From: Pseudorhodoferax soli
GTDB taxonomy: Bacteria; Pseudomonadota; Gammaproteobacteria; Burkholderiales; Burkholderiaceae_C
Assembly: GCF_003337555.1 (NCBI RefSeq)
Contig: NZ_QPJK01000001.1
Coordinates: 372,001-436,000, forward strand
Direction of reading: 5' to 3'
DNA: 64,000 nucleotides
Part shown: positions 24,379-33,500 of the stretch, piece after piece
How the letters are laid out: every line of letters starts with the position of its first letter
How positions within the stretch are numbered: the first letter of the stretch is position 1
Program-made: the position numbers and the translations under genes
The notes under the pieces: generated by a model
What the model was told of the DNA's origin: nothing
What the model saw: the letters and a program-made list of their open reading frames with translations, nothing else
Database searches by the model: none

Positions 24379-24962
24379 GGGCAGCGTCGGCGCCGCTGCT
24401 GGCCGCCTGCGCGCTGGCGCTGTCCGCCTGCGCGCTGGCGCTGTCCGGCTGCGCCAGCGCGCCCCCCTCCGGGCCGCCCGCGGACCGCGCGGCCGCCCCG
24501 TCGCCCGGCCAGCAGGAGCAGGCCGTCGGCCGCTTCGAGGGCCTGCAGCGGGTGCGCGCACTGCAACTGGAAGACGAGGGCCAGTGGGCCGACGCGGCCT
24601 GGACCTGGGAGGTTCTGGTGGTGCTGCGGCCTGCGCATGCGCCGTACCGCGAACGCGCTGCCGCGCTGCGCCAGCGCATCGCCGCCGCGGTGGTCGAGCA
24701 ACTGGAACGCGCGGAAGCGGCCCAGAGGCGCGGCGCGCCGGACCAGGCCGCCACCCACTACCTGCGCGCGCTGGCGCTGCAGCCCGACCATGCGCAGGCA
24801 GCCGATGCACTGCGCGCGCTCGAACGCGAGCGCAACCGGCGCATGTACCTGGGCAAGCCCTCGCGCCTCACCATCCAGCGGCGCGACGGGCTGGAGGCTG
24901 CGCCGCCACGGCTGCGGCCGGCGGCGAAGCCGCCCGCGGGCAACAAGGCCGACGTGCCCTGA
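24375..24962 (+). CDS. Small TPR lipoprotein of the T6SS cluster
   Basis: The product has 195 residues. The hydrophobic N terminus holds three lipobox-like sites in a row (LAAC12, LSAC19, LSGC26) created by a perfect 21-bp tandem duplication. The mature part has two tetratricopeptide-like helix pairs (LQLEDEGQWADAAWTWEVL, then AAQRRGAPDQAATHYLRALAL). It ends in a basic tail. The gene is coupled to the deacetylase gene by ATGA and converges with the LysM gene, with 9 bp between stops. A role as an outer-membrane scaffold is inferred. Confidence 0.8.
   Translation: MRAASAPLLAACALALSACALALSGCASAPPSGPPADRAAAPSPGQQEQAVGRFEGLQRVRALQLEDEGQWADAAWTWEVLVVLRPAHAPYRERAAALRQRIAAAVVEQLERAEAAQRRGAPDQAATHYLRALALQPDHAQAADALRALERERNRRMYLGKPSRLTIQRRDGLEAAPPRLRPAAKPPAGNKADVP
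24405..24446 (+). repeat. Perfect 21-bp tandem duplication in a signal peptide
   Basis: The units 24405-24425 and 24426-24446 are identical and in frame. Each encodes A-C-A-L-A-L-S, doubling the hydrophobic core and the lipobox cysteine of the TPR lipoprotein. Confidence 0.95.
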
Positions 24963-24971
24963 GCCACGCGC

Positions 24972-25958
24972 TCATTTCAGCTTGTCGGCCCGCTCCTGCA
25001 GCTGCTGGGCCTTCTGCCGTTCCAGCCGCGCCGTCTCGTTCGCCGGTTCGAGTTCGAGCACGCGGTCCCAGCCGCGGATGGCGCCGGCCAAGTCCTGGCG
25101 GGCGAAGGCCGAGCGCGCGGCCAGGCTGTGGCGTTCCACGAGGCGCTTGCGCGCGGCATCCGCGCGTGCCTTGGCACCCGGCTGGTCGAGTGCGGCCGCG
25201 CGCTCGTACTCGGCCAGCGCGCGTTCGGCCTGGCCTGCGCGTTCGGCCGCCTCTGCGCTGCGCAGCGCTTGCTCGCCCGGCGAGGGCTCGGGCGCTGGCG
25301 CCGGTGCCGCGGGCGGCTGCGGTACCGGTGCGGGCGCTGCGGCAGGCGGCTCGGCCGGTGCTGGTGGTGGCGCTGGTGCAGGGGCGGCCCGGCTGGGCGC
25401 TGGTGCCGGCGGCCGCGCTGTGGGCTCGGGCGCGGCGGCAGTGCCGCCCGCGGGAGGCCTGCCGGGGATGCGCAGCACCTGCCCGCTGCTGATCTGCTTG
25501 GGCACGGAGAGGCCGTTGTAGCGCGCCAGGATGTAGAAGGCGTAGAGGTCGTTCAGGAAGCGCTGGGCGATGCGCGACAGCGTGTCGCTGGGCCGCACCG
25601 TGTAGTTGAAGGACTCGCGGCCGAGTTCGGCCGGGTCCATCGTGATCTGGCGCATCAGGTTCACGGCCAGCTTGTTGTTGAAGTCCAGCGCCAGCGCGCG
25701 TTCCAGTTCGGCGCGCGCTTCGTCCTCCTTGCCCGCCTCCAGCAGGTCGATCACGGCCCGCGCGATCTTCTGCGCCTGCGCCGCCTCGGCCGCCGTGGCA
25801 GGGCGCTGCGGCGCGCGCGGCGGCGGGGGCTCGGGCTCGGGCGGCGGTGGCGGGGCCGCCGGCATGGTGGGCACCGGCGCGGGTGCCGGTGAAGGCGGTG
25901 CGGCACAGCCGGCCAGCAGCACCAGCACCGCCACGAAGACCAGGGATGGTTTCGGCAT
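24972..25958 (-). CDS. LysM- and TPR-containing lipoprotein of the T6SS cluster
   Basis: The product has 328 residues. The signal peptide ends in lipobox LLAGC (C18) and is followed by a Pro-rich stretch. An alpha-helical segment (about 57-105) leads into a LysM domain (about 118-166: NYTVRPSDTLSRIAQRF). A Pro/Ala-rich spacer (167-245) and TPR-like repeats to the end (EQALRSAEAAERAGQAERAL) follow. LysM would bind peptidoglycan. It is transcribed divergently from the TIGR02270 gene; CATACT at 25986-25991 on the minus strand is placed as its -10, pointing away from the shared element at 26016. Confidence 0.85.
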   Translation of the reverse strand: MPKPSLVFVAVLVLLAGCAAPPSPAPAPVPTMPAAPPPPPEPEPPPPRAPQRPATAAEAAQAQKIARAVIDLLEAGKEDEARAELERALALDFNNKLAVNLMRQITMDPAELGRESFNYTVRPSDTLSRIAQRFLNDLYAFYILARYNGLSVPKQISSGQVLRIPGRPPAGGTAAAPEPTARPPAPAPSRAAPAPAPPPAPAEPPAAAPAPVPQPPAAPAPAPEPSPGEQALRSAEAAERAGQAERALAEYERAAALDQPGAKARADAARKRLVERHSLAARSAFARQDLAGAIRGWDRVLELEPANETARLERQKAQQLQERADKLK

Positions 25959-26015
25959 GGAAGACGCTCTCGATGCGACGCCTGCAGTATGGGAGCCGCG
26001 TGCGCATTGCGCAGG

Positions 26016-26058
26016 TGACTTTCGGACATTGCCGTGGGGCGCTCCCCACGCGCAGCAT
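26016..26058 (+). promoter_or_regulatory. Shared T6SS promoter element between the LysM and TIGR02270 genes
   Basis: TGACTTTCGGACATTG at 26016-26031 is identical over 16 bp to the element at 27541. TTGCCG (26029-26034) and CAGCAT (26053-26058) are 18 bp apart. On the minus strand CATACT at 25986-25991 is spaced to serve the divergent LysM gene. Confidence 0.5.
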
Positions 26059-26091
26059 GCCCTCGTGCAAGCGCCCTTCGCCCCGGTTCCC

Positions 26092-27390
26092 ATGCAGGCC
26101 GAGCCCGCCACCGCCGCGCCCGCGCCGCGCCCCGTGCTGCAGCGCCCGCCGATCGCGGCCATCGTCCAGCAGCATGCCGACGATGCGCTGCACCTGCGCC
26201 ACGTGCGCTCGGTGTTGGTGCGCGCGCCGCATGTGCGGCTGTTGCAGCTGGGCCGTCTCGACGAGCGGCTGGACGCCCACCTGGACGGCCTGGCCGTGGC
26301 CGGGGAGTACGGCCAGGCACGGGCGCAGGCCGCGCTGGAGCAGCCCGGCTGCGGCGAGGTCTTCGCGGCCCTGACCGCCGCGCTGCAGGCGCAGGACGCG
26401 GCCATGCAGCAACGCGTGCTGGCGCTTGCGCCCACCGCGCCCGAGGCCCGGCGCGGCATCGTCTCGGCGCTGGGCTGGACCAGCGCGCCCTTGTTGCGCG
26501 AACCCGTGCGTGCGCTGCTGGCCGCGGCCCTGCCCTGGCAGCGCGCGCTCGGCATGGACGCCTGCCGGCTGCACCGCGTCGATCCCGGCCCGGCGCTGGC
26601 CAAGGCCCTGCGCGAAGCCGACCCCGTGCTGCGCCTGGCCGCGCTGCGCGCCGCGGCCGCGCTGGGCCGCAGGGACCTGCTGCCGCTGGTGCTGGCCGCG
26701 CTGGACACGCCCTCCCTGGCTGCAGCCGCCGCCCATGCCGCCTGCCTGCTCGGCGACCGTGGTGCGGCCTTGCGCACCCTCGCGCAGGCGGCCTTCGCCA
26801 CGCCCGCCGCCTGCGACCTGCTGCGCCCCCTGGCCGTGCAGGCGCTGGCGCCCGAACAGGCGCGCGCGCAGCTGCGCCAGCTGATGCCCATGGCCCCGCG
26901 CGAGGCCGTGCGCGCCATCGGCTGGCTCGGCGACGCGCGGCTCGTGCCCTGGCTCATCGAACGCATGGAAGATGCTGCGCTGGCACGCGTGGCCGGCGAG
27001 GCCTTCTCCACCATCACCGGCGCCGACCTGGCGGCGCTGGCGCTGGAACGGCCTGCGCCCGCGGACTTCGCGGCCGGCCCCAACGACGACCCGGACGACG
27101 ACGACGTGGCGCTGGACGACGACGAGAACCTGCCCTGGCCCGACCCGCCGCGCGTGCAGCGCTGGTGGCAGGCGCAGGCATCCGCCTTCGCAGGCGCCGC
27201 GCCCTGCTTCGTTGGCGCAGCGCCGACGCCCGAGCACCTGGGCCAGGTGCTGCGCACGGGCACCCAGCGCCAGCGCGCGCTCGCGGCCCAGCGGCTGGTG
27301 CTGCTGCAGCCGGGGCAGGCCTTGTTCAACGTGGCAGCTCCGACCTGGCGGCAGCGCCGCCTGCTCGGCCTGCCAGGCCGCGGCGGCTGA
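26092..27390 (+). CDS. TIGR02270-family HEAT-repeat protein of the T6SS
   Basis: The product has 432 residues, cytoplasmic, built of Ala/Leu-rich helical repeats of HEAT type (LREADPVLRLAALRAAAALG, MAPREAVRAIGWLG). It has an acidic stretch near residues 332-347 (DDPDDDDVALDDDEN) and a C terminus with VLRTGTQRQRALAAQRL. This is the pattern of the TIGR02270 family found only in T6SS clusters, whose role is unknown. The ATG at 26092 fits the predicted transcription start near 26065. Its TGA stop shares one base with the next ATG. Confidence 0.82.
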   Translation: MQAEPATAAPAPRPVLQRPPIAAIVQQHADDALHLRHVRSVLVRAPHVRLLQLGRLDERLDAHLDGLAVAGEYGQARAQAALEQPGCGEVFAALTAALQAQDAAMQQRVLALAPTAPEARRGIVSALGWTSAPLLREPVRALLAAALPWQRALGMDACRLHRVDPGPALAKALREADPVLRLAALRAAAALGRRDLLPLVLAALDTPSLAAAAAHAACLLGDRGAALRTLAQAAFATPAACDLLRPLAVQALAPEQARAQLRQLMPMAPREAVRAIGWLGDARLVPWLIERMEDAALARVAGEAFSTITGADLAALALERPAPADFAAGPNDDPDDDDVALDDDENLPWPDPPRVQRWWQAQASAFAGAAPCFVGAAPTPEHLGQVLRTGTQRQRALAAQRLVLLQPGQALFNVAAPTWRQRRLLGLPGRGG

Positions 27391-27557
27391 TGCACACCGA
27401 TCTGGTGTTCGCACTGCTGGCCGTTGCCTTCCTGGTGGCGGCCGCGGTGCGCGCACTGCGGCTGCGGCGCGCCGACGGCGCGGTGCGCACCTGGGCCTGG
27501 CTGGCGCTGGTGTTCGGCGCCGTCGCCACCTGGCTGGCCATGACTTTCGGACATTGA
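27390..27557 (+). CDS. Small two-helix membrane protein
   Basis: The product has 55 residues with two hydrophobic helices (LVFALLAVAFLVAAAVRAL and WAWLALVFGAVATWLAM) joined by a basic loop (RLRRADGAVR). The ATG overlaps the upstream stop in TGATG, so translation is coupled. The last five codons, MTFGH and stop, coincide with the promoter element of tagH. No family is recognised; it may anchor the TIGR02270 protein or the secretion complex. Confidence 0.7.
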   Translation: MHTDLVFALLAVAFLVAAAVRALRLRRADGAVRTWAWLALVFGAVATWLAMTFGH

Positions 27558-27582
27558 GCGCGGCGCCCTGCGGCCCCACCAT
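27541..27582 (+). promoter_or_regulatory. Shared T6SS promoter element upstream of tagH
   Basis: TGACTTTCGGACATTG at 27541-27556 is followed by CACCAT at 27577-27582, giving a 17-bp spacer from TTGAGC (27554-27559). The predicted transcript starts near 27589, just before AAGGAG at 27592-27597, which favours the tagH start at 27608. Confidence 0.5.
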
Positions 27583-27607
27583 GGCCGGGCCGAAGGAGCG
27601 CTTCACC

Positions 27608-29038
27608 ATGACCCTGACCCTGCGCGCGGTGTCGCTGAACGAGCTGCCGCTGACCCAGCCGATCACGGCCCAGTTCGACGGCCGGGGCGGCACCATCGGC
27701 AGGGCCGACCACAACACGCTGGCCCTGCCCGACCCGGAGCGCCACATCTCGCGCCAGCAGGCCGAGATCCAGGCCCGGCCGCAGGGCGGTTTCCTGATCC
27801 GCAACATCGGCAGCGCCAACCCCATCGTGGTCGCGGGCCAGCCGCTGCTGCAGGGCGAATCGGCACCGCTGCAGGCGCGCGACGAGGTGCGCATCGGCGG
27901 CTACCGGCTGGAGGTGGTGGCCGGCCTGGAGCCCGATGCAGGGGCCACGCTGCTGCGGCCGGCAGCGCCGGCCATGCCGGTCGGTGCGGGCAATCCCTTC
28001 GCGGACCTGCTCGGCGCCGGCACCACGCCATCCCGGGCGCCGCCCGCCCGTGCAGCGCCGGCAGCCGCGCTGCTGCCCGACGACTTCGATCCCTTCGCCG
28101 CGCGCGCGGACAGCCGGCGCGCACCGGCGCCCGCGCCCATGCCGGCGGCGACCGCCGACGACCCCTTCGCCGACCTGCTGCCCGCCAGCGAGGGCCGCTC
28201 GCTGGACGAGATGTTCGGCCTGGCGTCGGGCACGCCGACGCACGACGCGATGGCGGGCTTCCTGGCCGGCACCGCCGGCACCACGCCCACGCACCCGGCT
28301 GCGCCGGCCACGCAGGCGGACCATGCGCCGCTGCTGCAGACGCCTTTCGTGCCACGCCCCGTGCCGAGCCCGGTGCCGGTGCCGGCGCCGATGCCGGCGC
28401 CGATGGCCGCGCCGCCGCCGGCCGCCCCCGCGGGCGCCGACCCGCTCTGGGACGCCTTCTGCGCCGGCGCCGGCATCCGGCCCGATCCGGCCCAGGGCGG
28501 CGGCGTCGAACGCATGCAGCTGGTCGGCGAGCTGCTGCGCGCGGCCATCGACGGCACCCTGAAGATGCTGGCCGTGCGCGCGGCCACGCGCCAGGAGTTG
28601 CGCGCCAACGTGACCATGATCCGCGCGCGCGACAACAACCCGCTCAAGTTCTCGCCCGACGCGCAGTCCGTGCTGGAGCAGCTGCTGCGCCCACCGCTGC
28701 GCGGTTTCCTGCCCGCCGGCGAGGCCATGCACGACGCCATGCAGGACCTGGTGGGCCACACCATCGGCAGCATGGCCGGCACGCGCGCTGCGCTGGAGGG
28801 CGTGCTGGCCCGCTTCGAGCCGACGGTGCTGGAGTCCAAGCTCAGTGGCCGCTCGGTGCTCGACAGCGTGCTGCCGCAGAACCGCAAGGCCAGGCTCTGG
28901 GAGCTGTACCTGCGCCACTTCGAGGCACTGCGCGAAGAGGCCCGCGAGGACTTCCATGCCCTGTTCGGCAAGGCCTTCCTCGAAGCCTACGAAGAGCAGT
29001 TGCAGCGGCTGGCCCGGCACGCCGGCGACAAGCAATGA
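27608..29038 (+). CDS. tagH: TagH, FHA-domain protein of the T6SS
   Basis: The product has 476 residues. An N-terminal FHA domain (about 1-100) shows GGTIGRADHNTLALPDPERH, followed by ISRQQAEI, the phosphothreonine-binding signature. A long Pro/Ala-rich linker precedes a conserved TagH C-terminal domain (about 280-470: MQLVGELLRAAIDGTLKML, then NNPLKFSP, DSVLPQNRKARLWELY). FHA proteins read PpkA phosphorylation and trigger assembly. ATG 27608 is chosen over 27581 because of AAGGAG at 27592 and the predicted transcript start. The stop overlaps the PP2C start in ATGA. Confidence 0.92.
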   Translation: MTLTLRAVSLNELPLTQPITAQFDGRGGTIGRADHNTLALPDPERHISRQQAEIQARPQGGFLIRNIGSANPIVVAGQPLLQGESAPLQARDEVRIGGYRLEVVAGLEPDAGATLLRPAAPAMPVGAGNPFADLLGAGTTPSRAPPARAAPAAALLPDDFDPFAARADSRRAPAPAPMPAATADDPFADLLPASEGRSLDEMFGLASGTPTHDAMAGFLAGTAGTTPTHPAAPATQADHAPLLQTPFVPRPVPSPVPVPAPMPAPMAAPPPAAPAGADPLWDAFCAGAGIRPDPAQGGGVERMQLVGELLRAAIDGTLKMLAVRAATRQELRANVTMIRARDNNPLKFSPDAQSVLEQLLRPPLRGFLPAGEAMHDAMQDLVGHTIGSMAGTRAALEGVLARFEPTVLESKLSGRSVLDSVLPQNRKARLWELYLRHFEALREEAREDFHALFGKAFLEAYEEQLQRLARHAGDKQ

Positions 29039-29784
29039 CGGCACCACCTCTGCGCCTGCAGGTGGCAGCCTGCAGCGAACAGGGAACACGCGCCATCAAC
29101 GAGGACGTGGTGCTCATGCGCGACAACGGCCCGGCCTGGTTCGCCGTGCTGGCCGATGGCGCGGGCGGCCATGCCGATGGCGCCGAGGCAGCGCGCCGGG
29201 CCGTCGGCAGCCTGCAGGCCGGCCTGGGCGATGCCACGCTGCCCTGGCGGCCAGAGCTGCTGACCGATGCGGTGCTGGCCGCCCATGCCGAGGTGCGCGA
29301 GGGCCGGCGCGCGCAGGCGCCCATGCACACCACCGTGGTGGCGCTGTGCCTGGACCCGCGCCGCGGTGTCGCGCTGTGGAGCCATGTGGGCGATTCGCGG
29401 CTGTACCGCCTGCGCGGCCACAGCATCGACCAGGTCACGCGCGACGACACGCTGGTGCAGGGCCTCATCGACGCCGGTGTGCTGACGCCCGAGCAGGCCA
29501 CGCACCACCCGCACAAGCACCACCTGGCGGCCGCGCTGGGGATCGAAGGCGAGCTGCAGCCGCACACCACGGCCGAGCAGCCGCTGGCCAGCGGCGATGT
29601 GTTCCTGCTGTGCAGCGACGGCTGGTGGGCCAGCGTGGGCGATGCCGGCATCGTCGCGAGCCTGGTGGCGGCCGACTCGCCGCAGGCCTGGCTGGCGGCC
29701 ATGCGCGATGCCATCGCGGCGCAAGGCCGGCGCGACCAGGACAACTACAGCGCGATCGCGGTGTGGATCGTGGCCGCCGACTGA
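29035..29784 (+). CDS. pppA: PP2C-family phosphatase (PppA/Stp-type) of the T6SS
   Basis: The product has 249 residues. PP2C motifs occur in order: INEDVVL, VLADGAGGHADG, SHVGDSRLYRLRG, LLCSDGWW and RRDQDNYSAIAV. The aspartates that bind the metal pair are all present. It would remove phosphate placed by PpkA on TagH or other partners. It is coupled to tagH by ATGA and ends 3 bp from the convergent tagF stop. Confidence 0.93.
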   Translation: MTAPPLRLQVAACSEQGTRAINEDVVLMRDNGPAWFAVLADGAGGHADGAEAARRAVGSLQAGLGDATLPWRPELLTDAVLAAHAEVREGRRAQAPMHTTVVALCLDPRRGVALWSHVGDSRLYRLRGHSIDQVTRDDTLVQGLIDAGVLTPEQATHHPHKHHLAAALGIEGELQPHTTAEQPLASGDVFLLCSDGWWASVGDAGIVASLVAADSPQAWLAAMRDAIAAQGRRDQDNYSAIAVWIVAAD

Positions 29785-29787
29785 CCG

Positions 29788-30501
29788 TCAGCGGCCTGCG
29801 GGCTGCTCCGCCAGCAGCAGCTGCGCCAGCGTCTCGGCACCCGGCAGCCCCTGGGCCAGCTGCAACTGCACCGGGCGCGCGGCCTGGCGCGTGGCCGGCC
29901 ACCACAGGGTGCAGCCGGGCAGCCGGGCCACCAGTGCGTCGGCCGCCAGCAGGGCCAGGGCTTCCGGGAGCGCCGCGGCGGCCGGCTGCCGGCCAGCCGC
30001 TGCGGGCCAGGGCGGCATGGCGGCGAGATCGGCCTCGAAGCCTGCCACCGTGGCGCCGTCTTCCAGCGTGCGCACCGCCGCGCGGGCCAGCGCGTCGTAC
30101 CACGCCACGAGGCCGGCCAGGCCCGCGGCATGGCGCGGCGGCTGCACGCTGCTCTGCGCCACCCACAGCGGGAAGTAGCGGCCCACCTTGTCGCAGCTGG
30201 GCATCAGCACGCCGAACCACCAGTGCGCCGACAGCACGCCGGGCCCGCAGGCGAAGCGCAGCAGTGGCGCCTCGAGGTAGGCCCAGGGCCAGCGCTCGCC
30301 CAGCACCTGGGGCAGCGCGTGCATGGTGGCGGCCAGCCACTGGTCGCAGGCCTGGGCCACCTCCTGCGGCAGCCGGCGCTGGGCGAAGTCGCCCAGCATG
30401 GAGAGCTTGCCGTACCAGGCCGGTGGCGCGGCCACGGCCACGGCCACGCCCATGCCAAAGCCAGCGGCAGGCAGGGTGACGGTGTCCGGCTCGAGATCCA
30501 T
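29788..30501 (-). CDS. tagF: TagF, T6SS post-translational regulator
   Basis: The product has 237 residues. AWYGKLSMLGDFAQRRLPQE with ACDQWLA, then WAYLEAPLLRFACGPG and GVLMPSCDKVGRYFPL, are the TagF (BMA_A0400-type) signatures. TagF restrains T6SS activity in parallel with the kinase/phosphatase pathway. The ATG shares one base with the tssM stop, making it the last gene of the leftward tssJKLM operon. It converges on the phosphatase gene without a visible terminator. Confidence 0.92.
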   Translation of the reverse strand: MDLEPDTVTLPAAGFGMGVAVAVAAPPAWYGKLSMLGDFAQRRLPQEVAQACDQWLAATMHALPQVLGERWPWAYLEAPLLRFACGPGVLSAHWWFGVLMPSCDKVGRYFPLWVAQSSVQPPRHAAGLAGLVAWYDALARAAVRTLEDGATVAGFEADLAAMPPWPAAAGRQPAAAALPEALALLAADALVARLPGCTLWWPATRQAARPVQLQLAQGLPGAETLAQLLLAEQPAGR

Positions 30502-33500
30502 CACAGCCCCGCCGGACAGCCGAACTCGCGCAACTCGCGCAGCCGGAACGGGTTGCGCACGCTGCTCGTGGTGACCTCGAACACGGCCTTGCGCCCGCCG
30601 ATGTCGAAGGTGGCGCGAAAGCGCTCGGGCGCGCCCGTGGGCTCGATCTGCACGCGGTCGAACAGCCGGAACAGCGCCCAGGGCCCGCCATCCACCAGGC
30701 CCGAGGCTCCGCTCGCGCTGGGTGGGCTCAGCTGCACGCGCACCTCCGAGCTGCCGCGCGGGCCGGGCCATTGCACGGCGCTCGGGATCTGCGGGCCATG
30801 GGCGTAGCGCACGATCTGGCCGTCGACGTCGAGGATGAACTGCTGGATTGAGGCGTCCATCTCGATGGGCTTGAAGTCCAGCCGCAGCGCGGGCGCGCCG
30901 GCCCCGGGGAAGAAGGTCTCGCGGATCGCCGCGGCGCGCTGGAACTGCGGCAGCTGGCCACCGTCGGCGCCCAGCGGCGTGCCCTCCACGGCGCGGAAGC
31001 GCCAGGGCCGCGTGCTGGTGTCCACATAGGGGGCCAGCTTCTGCTGGAACAGCTGGTCGATCTTGCCGCCGGGGCCGAACAGCGCGGCGAAGTCGGCCTG
31101 CGTCACATCGCGCGCTGAGCCCGCCACCAACGGGTAGCGCCCGGCCACGGCCTGCTGGCAGAACTCGCTGACCTGCGAGCGCACCTCCTGCGCGAGGGTC
31201 TGGCGCAGCAGGCCCTGGGCGATGTTGGCGCTGCCCTGCGAGAGCGTCTCCATCATCGTGCGCAGCGGCTGCGGCATGCGCGCGGCCTCGGCCTTGACCC
31301 GGTTGGGCAGCGGCGACGGCGGTGGCGCCGCCCCGCCCTGCAGCGCGGTCTGCGCCGCGTTGAGCAGCAGGTTGACCTCGGCCACCAGGGCCAGCGTGTC
31401 GTCCAGCGGCGCGCGGCCGCCGGCCGGCGCGGTGACGAAGTGGCGCAGGTTGGCGAAGCGCGCATCGACCAGTTGCTCTTCCAGCGATGGCGCCCCCGGG
31501 CCCGCCGTGGCGGTGCCCGCGCCCAGCACGCCGGCCAGCTTCTCGCGCCCCTGCCGCACGATGTCCTGCGCGCGCTGCTCGGCCGCTTCCACCGTGGAGC
31601 CGCCGCTGGCCAGCGTGGTCTCGCGCGAGATCGCCTTGAGCAAGGGCGCCAGCGGGCTGTCGGAGGCGGAGAGCAGGCGCGACATCTGCACCGACTGCGC
31701 CAGTTGGCCCATGGGCAGCAGCTTGATGTCGGCGATGAAGGCCTCCCAGGTGGCGGCGTAGTCGTTCAGGTACAGGCGGCGCACGTCGTCCACCAGCGGG
31801 GCGTTGGCGCGCACCCGCGCGGCGGCGTCCCGCGGCTCGTCTGCCACGCCCAGCACCCAGGGCTGCTCGGCCGCCAGCTGGTCGGCCACCTGGCCGACCT
31901 CGCGCTGGAAGCCCCGCAAGTAGCCTTCGCGCGTGTACAGGCCGGGCACGCCCTGCGTGAGCGGCGCACCGCTGGCCCGCGTGAACACCAGCGCGGCATT
32001 GGGCCCGGCGGCGCGCACCACCGTGAACGGCGCGAACTCCTGGCCCAGGCCCTGGTTGCGCAGCCGGTTGTAGACGCGCTGGGGCAGCGGCAGGCTGGCC
32101 AGCTGGGCGCGCGTGGCGGTGACGAGCGCGTTGTCCGCCTGCAGCGGCGAGGCCACGCCGCCCTGGGCCAGCAGCGCGTCCAGGTGGCGCTGCAGCTGCG
32201 CGCGCTGGGCCGGCGTGAGTTCGCGGCGCGTGGCCTGCCAGTCGGCCTCGACATGGCGGCGCAATGCGTCGGCCGAGAAGTGCTGCGGCGCATGCAGCAT
32301 GGCGTAGACCTTGAGCGCCTCGTACTGCAGCTCGGGCGCGCCCACGCCCTGGCGCAGTTGCTCCTCGATGCGCAGCGCCAGGCGCGGCAGCAGCGCGTCG
32401 GCCAGCATGCGCGCGTAGGCGGCCTGGGCGGCGCTGTCGAGCTTGCGCTGCTGCGACAGGCCGAAGCCGCCGGGCGCGGCCTCGGGCTGGGCCAGCGCGT
32501 GCGTGGCCTCCAGCGCCGGCAGCAGTGGCAGCAGGTCGGGCGTGGCGCGGTCGGGCGTGGCGGCCAGCAGCTGCTGCACCGGGCCGGCGCGCGCGGCCAC
32601 GGCATCGACGTAGCGGCGGTTGTCCAGGTAGCTCAGCGTCCAGGCCGCCAGCAGCCCGGCCGTGACCGCGCCCACGGCGCCGTAGGCCACGCCCAGCGTC
32701 CACCGGCGCCGGCGTTCGGCGCCGCCGCGCATGCCGGCCAGGCCGGCTTCGGCGAATACCACCTCTTCGAGCAGGCGCTGCAGGAAGTAGCTGCGGCCGC
32801 TGGCCTGCCGCGGCGGCATCAGCGCCTGTTCGAGCCGGAAGCGGCGCGCCACGGCGCCCAGCGCGCGGTCGATCGGGGCGCCCTCTTGCGTGCCACTGAC
32901 GAAGTAGATGCCGCGCAGCAGCGGCCTGGCCTCCAGCGCCGAGGGCGCGAACACGCCTTCGGCGAATTCCTGCAGCGCCTCGCGCAGCGCCGCGAACTGC
33001 ACCGGGAAGCCGTAGATGCGCGCACGCCGGCCCGGGTCGCGCTCGGCCTGCAGGCGCGCAAGCAGGCCGTCGACCAGGCGCTGCTGCAGCGCATCGAATT
33101 CGGCCGGCATGCCCGCCAGGGGCGCCTGGCTGTCGCGCGCGAAGCTGAAGCCCCAGGGCGTGTTGCGCTGCTCCTTGTCGAGCGCCGCGAAGTAGTCCAT
33201 GAACCCGGCCAGCAGGTCGGCCTTGGTGACCATCAGGTAGATGGGAAACGCCATGCCGAGCTGGCCATGCAGTTCCTGCACGCGCGCGCGCACCGTTTGC
33301 GCATGCTGGGCGCGCTCGGCCGCCGGGCGCGCGAGCAGGTCGCTGACGGAAACGGTGACCAGCACGCCGTTGACGGGCTGGCGCGTGCGCGTGCGACGCA
33401 GCATCTGCAGGAAGCCGTTCCAGGTGGCCTGGTCGTTGTCGGGATCGCTGTCCTGGGTGGTGAAGCGGCCCGCAGTGTCGATCAGCACGGCGCGGTCGGT

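Noticed and set aside
27581-27607. Earlier ATG for tagH
   Set aside because: It lies on the -10 box of the predicted promoter, and AAGGAG is placed for the ATG at 27608.
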